Positions 56,038 through 64,000 of a stretch of 64,000 bases of DNA are shown here, piece after piece. The DNA is from Halocatena salina. Its GTDB lineage: Archaea; Halobacteriota; Halobacteria; Halobacteriales; Haloarculaceae. The notes beneath the pieces are model-generated. The model was not told where the DNA came from. It was given only the letters and a program-made list of their open reading frames with translations, and did no database searches. The number at the start of each line of letters is the position of its first letter. Positions within the stretch are counted from its first letter, which is position 1. Position numbers and translations under genes: made by a program. The stretch spans positions 300,941-364,940 of the forward strand of contig NZ_CP096022.1 of the NCBI RefSeq assembly GCF_023115355.1. Reading direction: 5' to 3'.

Positions 56038-56430
56038 TCAAACGATGTATCGTCCATCGCTGCTAACGTTTAGCGTGTCGAGCGTCGTCGAATTGACGCT
56101 ATCGCTCGCAACGAGCGTCGAATTCTGAGCAGCGGGTACCCAGAGGGCGACAGTCGTCTGTCCGGTCCCGACATCGACCGCATCGTACTCCCGTCCATTT
56201 GCCCGGATCACAGTGATCAACGTGACGTTTTTGGCCGCGGATGTTGACCGGAGGGCTGCGATAGCACGAACGTAGTGACCGGCCCACGGTTCGTCAGTTG
56301 AGAGGGTTTTGAACACGGACGACTCGCTCGTATCTGCCCTGAGCGACGGATCGACCGTGAGACAACCGGAGAACGCAAGCGCAACAACGACACCCACAGT
56401 CAACAGTACGTGTGAGAGGTTCAAGGGCAT
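56038..56430 (-). CDS. Small lipoprotein
   Basis: 130 residues from ATG 56430 (MPLNLSHVLLTVGVVVALAFSGCLTVD). AFSGC is a lipobox after a hydrophobic Sec-type helix, so the protein is predicted to be lipid-anchored outside the cell. The mature domain (~105 residues) is Ser/Thr-rich beta sequence of no recognised family. The frame continues upstream to 56637 without sense, so the internal ATG is taken. Confidence 0.75.
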   Translation of the reverse strand: MPLNLSHVLLTVGVVVALAFSGCLTVDPSLRADTSESSVFKTLSTDEPWAGHYVRAIAALRSTSAAKNVTLITVIRANGREYDAVDVGTGQTTVALWVPAAQNSTLVASDSVNSTTLDTLNVSSDGRYIV

Positions 56431-56553
56431 ATATCCACTACTGGCAGAGGGACAAAAAAGATGATCATGGACCACACGGCTCCGGAACGTCATCGTTCGG
56501 TAAGGGCCACGGTCGAGGCTATCTTTATTAACTCTCGGCCGATAGGTTCGGTG

Positions 56554-57075
56554 ATGGATCGAGAGCCAATTCCGGACGACGTTCGTGAGGCTGTAGCAAG
56601 AGGATTGGAAACGTACTTCACAGCCGAGGCCGTCCACAGCCTGCTCGAAGCCATCGACGTCGAAGAGCTACTGGACGGGGAGATCGAAGGGCTAGACGAC
56701 GAGAGCGTCGATTCCGAGGAGGTCGGGAAAGTCATCGGTCGACTCCTCGGGCGGGAGATCGCAAAGGAGCTGACGAGTTATCTGCCATTGGGGCGGGTTA
56801 TCGAGACGACTGTCGGAAACGTCGTCGGTGACAAGCTCGGAGAAGCAGCAGTGGAAGCGTTCATCGAGTACGGCGACCCTGATGCCGTTGCCAACCAGAT
56901 ACGCACTCTCACAAACAGAAACGAACTCGAACGGATGGCGACCGAGATCACCGCCACAGCACAAAAGGGAGGCTTCCAGGACTACCTACCGGGGCTTGGA
57001 AGCAAAGCAACCGAAACCTGGAACCCAGACGTTGGTACTGACATAGAAATCACGGACGAATCGACCGAACGATAG
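56554..57075 (+). CDS. Hypothetical protein related in pattern to the unknown gvp-operon genes
   Basis: 173 residues from ATG 56554 (MDREPIPDDVREAV...). CTTTATTAA near 56523-56531 is a TATA-like element placing the transcript start at the ATG. HSLLEAIDVEELLDGEIEGLDDESVDSEEVGKVIGRLLGREIAKELTSYLPLGRVIETTVGNVVGDKLGEAAVEAFIEYGD has Gly-zipper-like spacing (G...G...G; G..VG...G) and an LLEAIDVEELL element resembling ELLDAIDVREL of the 43188 gene and GKMVGRQLGEIVGRRAGERLG of the 42775 gene. Function unknown. A longer start at 56461 is possible. Confidence 0.7.
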   Translation: MDREPIPDDVREAVARGLETYFTAEAVHSLLEAIDVEELLDGEIEGLDDESVDSEEVGKVIGRLLGREIAKELTSYLPLGRVIETTVGNVVGDKLGEAAVEAFIEYGDPDAVANQIRTLTNRNELERMATEITATAQKGGFQDYLPGLGSKATETWNPDVGTDIEITDESTER

Positions 57076-57175
57076 CCCAATCCACTCGGTTGTCATTCGA
57101 ATCGGGATCGTGACAACCGTCGAACTGGTACGTTACAAACGTATGCCTGTAATAGCAAGGCCGAAGAGACACGTG

Positions 57176-57550
57176 TTACTCGCCCTTTTCGATCTGTTCT
57201 TCAAACAAGGCGACGTTTCGAACGTTGGCCTTCCAAGTAGCGTCGAACACTGTTCCAAGGATCGGGATCGACCCCCCGACGACATCGATAACGATATTGA
57301 GACACATCATGGCCAACGTTTTAGGCGGAACGCCGGATCGCGCCGCTTCAAACACGATATAGAGGGAGAGAACCGCTGTAGCGGTGTCACCAGAAACAGG
57401 AAGGATCCCTACGATGGGATCGAGACCGAACCGGAAGTTCGTTCCGGGAACCCGAACTGACTGGTCAAGAATCCGCGCGACCGATCGAGTACGCCGTAGC
57501 GCGGCCTGTTGCTGAGGGGAGGCGTTCGAGGGAATGTCGCCAGTAACCAT
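57176..57550 (-). CDS. DUF4112 membrane protein
   Basis: 124 residues from ATG 57550. RSVARILDQSVRVPGTNFRFGLDPIVGILPVSGDTATAVLSLYIVFEAARSGVPPKTLAMMCLNIVIDVVGGSIPILGTVFDATWKANVRN is the full DUF4112 domain: two membrane segments with the repeated GLDP..G..P..GD / D...G..P..G...D pattern. Function unknown. TATA-like AAATATATTG near 57574-57583 fits this start. Confidence 0.88.
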   Translation of the reverse strand: MVTGDIPSNASPQQQAALRRTRSVARILDQSVRVPGTNFRFGLDPIVGILPVSGDTATAVLSLYIVFEAARSGVPPKTLAMMCLNIVIDVVGGSIPILGTVFDATWKANVRNVALFEEQIEKGE

Positions 57551-57820
57551 ACCATTCAATCTCGATCAAGCAATATATTTCCCCGGCCGGCGATTACTGG
57601 TGGGATCGGGATAACGTCGGTGGCAACAGTCCATGATGACCGCTGACAATCGAGTACTCACCTTCGATCGCTCGGCGACCGAGAAGACAAACACATCCAA
57701 GGGAGCGTCCGATAAGAAGTGCGAAAAACGGTCAGCACACCATGTCAGTGCCGAGAAAGCGTTCGATAGCAGAAAATACAAGCTATTATTTTTTCTCGCT
57801 TATTGCAGTAGTGTCGATGT

Positions 57821-58144
57821 ATGGAGCACAGTGACCAAGACACAGGGACGATTCGATCGCTCGAGATGCGAGATGTCAGCGACCTGTTCGAAAACACGAT
57901 GTTCCCGACGACCACGGAAGACGTTCTCAAGGAATTCGGCGATGTCGAAATCGAGTATCCCCGTGGCTCCGACCCGCTTCGGGCGATCCTCGAACGATCG
58001 GGTCATGAGACTTACACATCTCGCGATACCTTGGAGTTAGCGATTCTCAACGGGGTCCGGCGGGACGCCGTCGGACGCCCGCGATACAGCGATCGCGGTG
58101 ACGAGCGAACCGAAACGTTCGACCGCCCGGTTCAGTCATTCTGA
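57821..58144 (+). CDS. DUF5789-like haloarchaeal small protein
   Basis: 107 residues. MRDVSDLFENTMFPTTTEDVLKEFGDVEIEYPRGSDPLRAILERSGHETYTSRDTLELAILNGVRRDAVGRPRYSDRGD follows the pattern I know for this haloarchaeal family: (D/E)L...FP.t..ev...(G/d)D.e......l...L...g.e.Y.s..d...ai......AVGR..YSDRG. Role unknown; probably cytoplasmic. Upstream AT-rich TATTATTTTTTC near 57784-57795 may hold the promoter. 18 bases separate it from the DUF892 gene, so they are likely co-transcribed. Confidence 0.75.
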   Translation: MEHSDQDTGTIRSLEMRDVSDLFENTMFPTTTEDVLKEFGDVEIEYPRGSDPLRAILERSGHETYTSRDTLELAILNGVRRDAVGRPRYSDRGDERTETFDRPVQSF

Positions 58145-58162
58145 GCGGATCAGTGATAGCTA

Positions 58163-59224
58163 ATGACAGACACTACTCATGACGCGTTCACGACCGGACT
58201 ACAACGGCTGTATTATCTCGAACAAGAACTGGTCGCTGCCCTCGATGTGCTAGCAACTGACGTTTCGATCGATACGTTGGACGATCTCGGAGAGACAAAC
58301 TGTCGAAAGGAACTACAACATCGTGTCGAAGCACACCGTGATGAAACACGGTCACACATCGACCGTCTCGAAGCGGTCTTCGACACGATCGACGAGCAAC
58401 CGAGTGTTCGACACGCACCCAGTCTCGACGGTTGGATCGCCGACAAAGAACAGTTCAATAACGTCATTTTAAACGATAAACTCAGACCGTTGTACTTTCT
58501 CGACGCGTCGAAGAAGCTCGAAGAGATCGAGCGGTCGGCTTATGAACCAGTGTTAATGCTCGCTGAACGCCTCGAAAACGAGAATAAGGTGGAAGGAATC
58601 GTCGAGAAGATCGCGCAAAACGCCGAGGAAGAACAAGAGATGCTCGACGATCTCGAATCGTTAGCCGGGAAGGAGTCGATCGAGACGTTACTCGAGACGA
58701 GTCCAGTTGATCCCGCTAACCGATCGTCGCTCGCGCAATCAGGCGGAAACATCGAGACGCTTGAAGATATGTTCGTATGTCAACTTCGAAATCTTTTCTA
58801 CATCGAACGAACGATAGCAGCTCTGTTTGAGGAATTGGCGACGGATGCGTCAAACGACGAACTCGGTGAGGCGTTCACGGAACAACACGATCGAACGCGA
58901 AACCACGTCGATCGTCTCGAAACGGTGTTCGAAGGAATCGGTCTTCAGCCCACGGAGACGCAGAATTACACACTCGATGGCCTTCTCAAAGCTCGGGAGA
59001 ATCAATTCGCCACCACGAACAGCGGTCGGACCGATCTCTTCGATCTCGAAATCGCCTTGGCAGCTAAACGAATGGAGAGCCGCTGTTACGAGGAACTGCT
59101 CACGTTGGCGGAACGAATCGGATACCCGATCGATGTCGTCGATGAGCTGACGACGAACCGTCACGAAGTTCATGAGACGACATCGGCGTTGGAGAAGCGT
59201 GGATTCGAGGACGTGGTCCAGTAA
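58163..59224 (+). CDS. Tandem DUF892 (YciE/YciF-type ferritin-like) protein
   Basis: 353 residues made of two DUF892 copies: about 5-165 (FTTGLQRLYYLEQELVAALDVLATDVS...) and about 195-350 (METLEDMFVCQLRNLFYIERTIAALFEELATDAS...). Each has the helical EQ/ER-L, HxxET/HDRTRNHVDRLE...VF..I and C-terminal helix pattern. The single-domain family folds as a four-helix ferritin-like bundle, linked to stress responses in bacteria. The copies have diverged (different metal-ligand candidates), so the duplication is old. Confidence 0.85.
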   Translation: MTDTTHDAFTTGLQRLYYLEQELVAALDVLATDVSIDTLDDLGETNCRKELQHRVEAHRDETRSHIDRLEAVFDTIDEQPSVRHAPSLDGWIADKEQFNNVILNDKLRPLYFLDASKKLEEIERSAYEPVLMLAERLENENKVEGIVEKIAQNAEEEQEMLDDLESLAGKESIETLLETSPVDPANRSSLAQSGGNIETLEDMFVCQLRNLFYIERTIAALFEELATDASNDELGEAFTEQHDRTRNHVDRLETVFEGIGLQPTETQNYTLDGLLKARENQFATTNSGRTDLFDLEIALAAKRMESRCYEELLTLAERIGYPIDVVDELTTNRHEVHETTSALEKRGFEDVVQ

Positions 59225-59566
59225 CCATAGGATCGATGACCACCCGAATGCACAGCCAATCGATCGCTCAGCTGTGCCATAAATAACTATCAATAACATA
59301 TTTATCCTATAGATATAATGTATATCATATTATATTAACATCATAGGATTTAGGTTATAGGGTGTGCGGAGAGGTCAAAGCAAGAGTGGCGTTAGTACAG
59401 TTTCATAACGGGTACATCCTCGACTACTACTTCGTCTTATAACGGATATATTCATATTCTATACCATTTTCTACTGCCAACAGAAATGAAAACACCAACA
59501 TATCTAGAATATAAAAATGTTATGAATTATACTACATATCTATGGAGTTCTCTAAGAAATTATTAA
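59225..59566. other. AT-rich intergenic region
   Basis: About 340 bases, strongly AT-rich (TATATTATATTAAC, CATATCTAGAATATAAAAATG). No gene; promoter for the following HAD gene presumably lies near its end. Confidence 0.4.
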
Positions 59567-60085
59567 ATGTCTCTCGACGCCGTCGTTTATGACCTTGATG
59601 GGACCTTAGTTCGACTCGCGGTCGATTGGGAGGAAACAGCGGAACAGATTAGACCGATAATTCGACAATACGGAGGAGAGACGGACGCTAACGATGCATT
59701 AGAATTCTTGCCTATCGCGGACGAAATTGGTGCTACAGAAGCAATCGAGCCACACTTAGCTTCGGCAGAACGTGACGGTGCACGCCAGTCAGAGCGACTG
59801 CCAGTTATGGACGAACTCGTTGAATCAACCGTCCCAGTCGGTATCTGCTCTCTCAATTGTGAAGCAGCCTGCCGCGATGCACTAGATGTACACGGCATCT
59901 CTAAAAACATCGGAGCGATTGTGGGCCGCGACTCAGTTACCGAACGGAAACCACATCCAGAGCCCTTACTTGCTGTCATCGACGAACTGGGAACAACCCC
60001 AGAACGAACCCTCTTTATCGGAGACTCAGACAGTGACGAAGTGACCGCTCACAGGGCAGGAACCGCATTTCGGAGAGTCCCATAG
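59567..60085 (+). CDS. HAD-superfamily phosphatase
   Basis: 172 residues. VYDLDGTLVRL at 8-18 is motif I, VGICSLN near 88-94 motif II region, ERKPHPEPL the motif III lysine, and LFIGDSDSDEVTAHRAGT motif IV. A small phosphoglycolate-phosphatase-like enzyme with a short helical cap. Substrate unknown. Codon usage is more A/T-ending than its neighbours (ttA, Agaatt runs), suggesting it may have a separate history. Confidence 0.85.
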   Translation: MSLDAVVYDLDGTLVRLAVDWEETAEQIRPIIRQYGGETDANDALEFLPIADEIGATEAIEPHLASAERDGARQSERLPVMDELVESTVPVGICSLNCEAACRDALDVHGISKNIGAIVGRDSVTERKPHPEPLLAVIDELGTTPERTLFIGDSDSDEVTAHRAGTAFRRVP

Positions 60086-60153
60086 AGGTGTCAGTTACCA
60101 CTTGCAACCCATCGCTTAGTGTTTCGTAGTGTAGAACAGGACGATATAAAACA

Positions 60154-60858
60154 TCAAACGAACGACCACGTTACGAGTGCGACAGCCAAGAGCACTGAAG
60201 GAACGTCTCGAGGGGATAGTTCCAGCAGTGGAAGCGTCGGATTCCACGCGAAGCACCGTGCACGGAGTGCCATTCCCAACCGGTCGGCGCGTCCGAACGC
60301 CCGTCGAACCCCTGTAGTTGCGACGAGTCGCATCCGGTCGGTAAGACGACGTTCGGTGCCAAGTCGCGCTTGCATCGCTACTCGCGCACGGGAAAGGTCA
60401 GCAATCAATACTGGTAGGAACCGAAAAACGAGCGCTACGCCAACACCGAGGAGACGACCGACTCGGCCGGGCACAACGAGCTGAATCGCCGCTCGTGATT
60501 CTCGAATCGGGGTCGTCCGAACGTACGCGGCGCTGACGAACAACACGAGCAAAACGCGGTAACTCGCAAGTGCAGGTTCGATCGCCGCCGTGGGTACGAG
60601 CCACGGCGGTCGGAAAACGACCATCGAGAGCAACGGTCCAGCGATCAGAAACGGAAGGGCATAGCGGACATCATGGAGGACATTGAGCGGCGACAGGGTC
60701 GCAGATGCAAGAATGCACCCCGTGAGCACCGTTAAAATCGAAAGTCCACGCGGCGTCGTGTGGGAAAATGCTGCGAGTGCGATCCCGATCTGTACCGCGA
60801 GTTTCGCTCGTGGATCGAGGCTGTGGGCGATCGACGATCCGGGTTCGTAGGTCAACAC
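60154..60858 (-). CDS. ECF transporter transmembrane protein EcfT (BioN type)
   Basis: 234 residues. YEPGSSIAHSLDPRAKLAVQIGIALAAF is the family opening, followed by five or six membrane helices; SRARVAMQARLG and ADRLGMALRARCF are the two Ala-Arg-x coupling motifs (usually ARG) that dock on the ATPase, with the second one degenerate (RARC). It couples ATP hydrolysis to the substrate-binding BioY. Start is GTG 60858, overlapping the ecfA end by seven bases. Confidence 0.9.
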   Translation of the reverse strand: MLTYEPGSSIAHSLDPRAKLAVQIGIALAAFSHTTPRGLSILTVLTGCILASATLSPLNVLHDVRYALPFLIAGPLLSMVVFRPPWLVPTAAIEPALASYRVLLVLFVSAAYVRTTPIRESRAAIQLVVPGRVGRLLGVGVALVFRFLPVLIADLSRARVAMQARLGTERRLTDRMRLVATTGVRRAFGRADRLGMALRARCFAWNPTLPLLELSPRDVPSVLLAVALVTWSFV

Positions 60859-61574
60859 GGTACGGACACCTCTCGTTCGGACAGACGGTCGAGCACCGTT
60901 TCCGGCGATCCATCAAGAACGATCTGACCCTCGGACATGACTACCAACCGATCGGCGAGATCAAGGAGTTCTCGGAGGTCGTGAGTGACGACGATGATAC
61001 TCATTCCCTCAGCCGAAAGCGCCCTGAGTCGTTCGAGTACCGACTGGCGAGCCGGTTCGTCAAGTCCAACGAAAGGTTCATCGAGCACGAGATGGTCCGG
61101 TCGCATGGCCAACGCGCCAGCGATCGCAACCCGTGCCTGTTCGCCTCCCGAAAGCCGGTCGATGCGCTTTTGTTCGAAACCATCCATTTGGACCGCTACG
61201 AGTGCTTCCTGTACCCGCTGATCGATTTGTTCCCGTTCCAATCCGAGATTGACGGGACCGAACGCGACATCTTCCGCTACAGTAGCAGCGACGAATCCGT
61301 CTCGTGGATCTTGGAACGTCATAGCTACCGCTGTTCGTGCGGCTACGACGTCCTCACCAACTCGCTGGCCGTTCACCGCTATCCATCCCTCATCAGAATC
61401 GAGAAGTCCGTTGAAATGGCGGACAAGCGTCGTTTTTCCCGATCCGTTCGGGCCTGCAAGCACGACGAATGAACCGTCGTCGATGGTGAGCGAGACGTCG
61501 TCAAGGACAGATCGTTCTCCGCTGTCGCCAGACCGACGTTCGTATCGAAACGTGAGGTTGTTGATTTCGATCAT
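60852..61574 (-). CDS. ECF transporter ATPase (BioM/EcfA type)
   Basis: 240 residues from ATG 61574 (MIEINNLTFRYE); a GTG at 61586 overlapping the bioY stop (GTGA) is a credible alternative. Walker A GPNGSGKTT, Q-loop MTFQDPRDGFVAATVAEDVAFGP (the QDP-x-x-Q-like ECF form), signature LSGGEQARVAIAGALA, Walker B HLVLDEPFVGLD, and H-loop VVTHDLRE. Powers biotin uptake with BioY and EcfT. Confidence 0.9.
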   Translation of the reverse strand: MIEINNLTFRYERRSGDSGERSVLDDVSLTIDDGSFVVLAGPNGSGKTTLVRHFNGLLDSDEGWIAVNGQRVGEDVVAARTAVAMTFQDPRDGFVAATVAEDVAFGPVNLGLEREQIDQRVQEALVAVQMDGFEQKRIDRLSGGEQARVAIAGALAMRPDHLVLDEPFVGLDEPARQSVLERLRALSAEGMSIIVVTHDLRELLDLADRLVVMSEGQIVLDGSPETVLDRLSEREVSVPC

Positions 61575-61582
61575 TCTGACGA

Positions 61583-62203
61583 TCACGACGCAGTTATCGC
61601 GTCGCTTCGAACGATTCCGACTGCAGCCGCGATTTTCAACGTTTCAGCCGGTACTAACGCGACTGCTCCCGTGAGGAACGCTTCGGAGCGACCGAGATCA
61701 AGCGTAAGCATCATGCCGACGACGCCAGCGGCGTAGATGAGTACTGTCCCCACGACCATCGCACCCACGAGCCGAATCGGACTGCTCGCTCTCGGCTCGG
61801 AAGGAGCGAATCCCTCGTGAACGATCACACCGACGGCGAACGCTGCCAGCGGCATCGACCAGAGATAGCCTGCAGTTGGACCCAGAAGTACGCCGAACCC
61901 TGCTGCCCCTCCAGCGAACACCGGTGCGCCGAGTACGCCAGCAACGAGATACAGCACACACGCAGTTCCACCCCAGATCGGACCCAGAAATATACCGGCT
62001 AGGAACACTCCAAGCACCTGTAACGTGACAGGCGTTGGAGAAACTGGATTCGGAAAGCTCACATACGAGAACGCGCCGATCAGTGCCGCGAACAACGCGG
62101 CGCGAGCAACATTGATCGTTATCTCGTCGCCAACGAGTTCTACATCGGTCTCTCTCGCGTCCGTTCTCCCATCCTCGGTTTGTTCTCCACTCTGTTTCGT
62201 CAT
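61583..62203 (-). CDS. bioY: Biotin transporter substrate-binding subunit BioY
   Basis: 206 residues from ATG 62203 (MTKQSGEQTEDG...); a longer frame to 62257 would run across the operator. Six membrane helices; FPNPVSPTPVTLQVLGVFLAGIFLGPIWGGTACVLYLVAGVLGAPVFAGGAAGFGVLLGPTAGYLWSMPLAAFAVG is the BioY signature (PVTxQ, GAPVFAGGxxGxxxLxGPTxGYL). Binds biotin in the membrane as the S component of an ECF transporter. First gene of bioY-ecfA-ecfT. Operator-like repeat upstream. Confidence 0.93.
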   Translation of the reverse strand: MTKQSGEQTEDGRTDARETDVELVGDEITINVARAALFAALIGAFSYVSFPNPVSPTPVTLQVLGVFLAGIFLGPIWGGTACVLYLVAGVLGAPVFAGGAAGFGVLLGPTAGYLWSMPLAAFAVGVIVHEGFAPSEPRASSPIRLVGAMVVGTVLIYAAGVVGMMLTLDLGRSEAFLTGAVALVPAETLKIAAAVGIVRSDAITAS

Positions 62204-62217
62204 CGGTATGCAACCAT

Positions 62218-62249
62218 CGGTCAACCTACTTAGACACACCGGTTGACAA
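62218..62249 (-). promoter_or_regulatory. BirA-type biotin operator
   Basis: On the bioY strand TTGTCAACC, 14 bases, GGTTGACCG. The arms match as inverted repeat at seven of nine positions, and both arms resemble the classical bacterial biotin operator (TTGTAAACC, 14-15 bases, GGTTTACAA). It ends 15 bases before the bioY ATG. Predicted to let a BirA-type repressor with biotinyl-AMP shut off uptake. Confidence 0.65.
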
Positions 62250-62333
62250 TCAAGCACGTTACTGTGTGACTCTATGGAGATTCATCACACTACCCCAACC
62301 AGCACCAAACGGACGGAGGACGTCCTTGACACC

Positions 62334-62355
62334 TCCCATGACCAAAATCGTGGGA
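62334..62355 (-). repeat. IS200/IS605-end-like hairpin
   Basis: Minus-strand TCCCACGA-TTTTGG-TCATGGGA, then GGTGTCAAGG, resembling the terminal hairpin and following bases of IS200/IS605 (TnpB-type) elements. No tnpB or tnpA gene is present. Probably a relic end. Confidence 0.35.
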
Positions 62356-62456
62356 TCCCCACGCATCGGTTGCGCTGGGTTGGGACGGTTTAAGGTTCGT
62401 GAACGGATCGTTCCCTCTCAGGCAGCCATCACGGAACGGTGTCCCCTAGCTGCTAG

Positions 62457-62525
62457 CAGAACGCATAGCGTTCTGGTGGTGTCACCGGACTACGTCCGGC
62501 TGCTAGCCAAAACCAAAGTTTTGGC
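62457..62525. repeat. Cluster of three adjacent hairpins
   Basis: CAGAACGC-ATA-GCGTTCTG (62457-62475), CCGGAC-TAC-GTCCGG (62485-62499) and GCCAAAAC-CAAA-GTTTTGGC (62506-62525) lie within 69 bases, flanked by two copies of CTGCTAGC (62450-62457, 62500-62507). Likely a folded RNA or part of mobile-element debris. Confidence 0.65.
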
Positions 62526-62699
62526 GATGCCAATCAGCGTTATCCGATCCACTGCGCTGTTTCAGTGAGAATTCGGGAGTAACGATGGGCGCTGATTGCA
62601 ATCGGCGGCTTGGGAAGGGGGACCTTCCGCACTTGTTCCGAGAGAAGTCATCCCCGTACTCACCGGATCGGACCCGTCGACATCAATACTATACAGGTA

Positions 62700-64000
62700 G
62701 ATGTGCGAGAATTCCGATTAACAAATATCCGAAGAGCGATCGGTCGATGGCTATGGCCAATCACGTCAGATTCAATTTACGAGTTCACTTATGTTCTTTC
62801 TCCTCGTATCTGTATGACGGTAATACCATTATGAACGGGAGTAGTGGTTATACCGATTGTAATGGTAGTAGGGATATTCATGTTACGAAGGAGATGTGAT
62901 AAACGGAATAATTACAACGAAGATTGGTGTTTCTCAGCCGAATTTGGAATCGAAATGATATCATTTGGATAGGTAATAGCGTTATTATCGAGAAGAAGAC
63001 AACGACCGATAGATACAGTATGAACGCACATACTATTCATACCGATAATACTGTAAGTACTGGTACAGTGGATCGATCGGGAAATACTACGAAGGTAGTA
63101 GAATATTAACAGTATTACACCTCATATCGGATATTTGAATCATACTATTACTAACGATTCTATCGCTACTATTGGTCATAACGCTAGGATCGTACGTATC
63201 TAAATGGCAGTAACTATCAGCGATTCTCCTTGAAACGGTGAGTTAGCTCATAACAGTCCTAACGATAGTAACAGTATTATCGGTCGTAGTATACGACAAA
63301 GCCCGGAAAACGAGGAGAACAGTAGTATCGGTACAACCATTCGGAGAGGTAGTACCGTTATTAATGGGAATACCCCGTATATCGGTGGTATTGATCATAC
63401 CGCTTCGAAGGAACGTAGCGGTAGAGACGTAGTGATTGTAATAGGACTATCGCTCTTATGAAGGACAGTGTTGATGTAGAACTGGCCTACTGCCCAGAGA
63501 TTGCCGCAGAAATCGAACGGCGGTCGTGTGTAGCACATTCTGCGTATCACCGAACATAAAGCCTATCGAGGATTTCAGTAAGATCGATAATACCGAGAAT
63601 ACTATTCCGAGCAGTAGTCTCGATCATACCAGTCACAGTAATCATCACAATCGCACCGTTCGTAGTGATACGACATATGTTAAGGGCGATTCTAGCAACG
63701 GCCATCTGTCCGAGCGGAAAGATGGTTTCGCTCCCAGTAGTGATCTGGTCGGACACAGTGGACACGACTCGGCAGATCGAACGTCGCTTCGGGACGCCCG
63801 AACCACTGTGGTCTGGAGAGTCCGTTCAACGCAGTTGCTACCCGCGGCCGAGATGTATTACTACAGGTAGTACCACCCATACCAATCATAATGCACCATC
63901 CAATCATATCGATCATAACAGTCATACCGATCAGACCAGCCATATCGGTCATAACAGTCATACCGATCATTGTCTGACGAACAATTATAACGGTACGAAC
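62700..64000 (+). pseudogene. Decayed coding region of an Asn/Thr/Ser/His/Ile-rich repeat protein
   Basis: About 1.3 kb with no full-length frame, but plus-strand translations in shifting frames share one style: GNTIMNGSSGYTDCNGSRD (62820-62880), AHTIHTDNTVSTGTVDRSGN (63026-63090), GYLNHTITNDSIATIGHNAR (63130-63190), INGNTPYIGGIDHTASKE (63360-63410), IDNTENTIPSSSLDHTSHS (63582-63640), and HIDHNSHTDQTSHIGHNSHT (63905-63965). Sequence is AT-rich and unlike its neighbours. It seems to be a broken gene for a low-complexity repeat protein, or several broken copies; it runs off the window end, so an intact part may lie beyond. Small internal frames are fragments, not genes. Confidence 0.45.
63905..63976 (+). 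repeat. Two tandem 36-base repeats
   Basis: 63905-63940 and 63941-63976 match at most positions (identical over CATAACAGTCATACCGATCA; differences at the seventh base region and the last seven bases) and encode HIDHNSHTDQTS and HIGHNSHTDHCL. Confidence 0.7.

Noticed and set aside
62266..62568. 100-codon plus-strand frame
   Set aside because: Runs through a cluster of hairpins and IS-like end sequence; no protein features.
63905..63976. Tandem 36-base repeats as a CRISPR array
   Set aside because: The repeats are directly adjacent, without unique spacers, only two copies, imperfect, and in frame with repeat-protein sequence.

Overview
The window is chromosomal DNA of a haloarchaeon. The proteins are strongly acidic, many exported proteins carry twin-arginine signals (SRR/NRR followed by a hydrophobic stretch), promoters are archaeal TATA boxes with leaderless or nearly leaderless starts, and a complete haloarchaeal-type gas vesicle gene set is present. 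Base composition is moderate for this group, with very AT-rich intergenic stretches, so a lower-GC haloarchaeal genus is suggested. I cannot name it from sequence alone.

1-16.4 kb, mixed metabolism: the C-terminus of a large catalase; a decayed Bat-like regulator; a Tat-exported polysaccharide deacetylase; a berberine-bridge-type FAD oxidase; an SGNH esterase; a sodium/solute symporter with a coupled small membrane protein; CoaD; a macro-domain protein; a NarK-type transporter; UspA; and a 2-oxoacid dehydrogenase set (E1alpha, E1beta, E2, with no E3 in view).

16.5-32.5 kb, a carbohydrate locus that reads as arabinan/arabinoside use: two Tat-exported GH43 enzymes (one with a ricin-type lectin domain), a GH4 alpha-galactosidase-type enzyme, a Tat-exported GH51 arabinofuranosidase, a complete CUT1 ABC importer (binding protein, two permeases, ATPase) with a DUF624 membrane protein, and a cytoplasmic GH51 arabinofuranosidase transcribed divergently from the importer. 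Polymer is presumably cut outside, oligosaccharides imported, and arabinose released inside.

33.6-39.8 kb: a HAD phosphatase, a methyltransferase, a TetR regulator with a perfect 20-bp palindrome in front of a divergent drug-type ABC exporter, a short-chain dehydrogenase and a quinone-reductase-like enzyme.

39.8-45.9 kb, the gas vesicle locus: gvpA-gvpO on the minus strand, and gvpF-G-H-three unrecognised genes-J-K-L-M on the plus strand, nearly all overlapping by a few bases. The minimal gvpAFGJKLMO set is there. gvpC, D, E and N are not, and three unfamiliar genes sit where gvpI is expected. This is the most interesting part of the window.

46-60 kb: dehydrogenases, a DAO-type oxidase, asparaginase, a second deacetylase, a sulfatase-like protein, a transposase relic and a run of small haloarchaeal families (DUF4177, DUF4112, DUF5789-like, tandem DUF892). 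One of these small genes shares short motifs with the unknown gvp-cluster genes.

60-62.3 kb: a biotin ECF transporter operon (bioY-ecfA-ecfT) preceded by a near-canonical BirA-type operator. 62.3-64 kb: hairpin-rich, IS-like debris followed by about 1.3 kb of decayed repeat-protein coding sequence that runs off the end of the window. No tRNA, rRNA or CRISPR array was seen.
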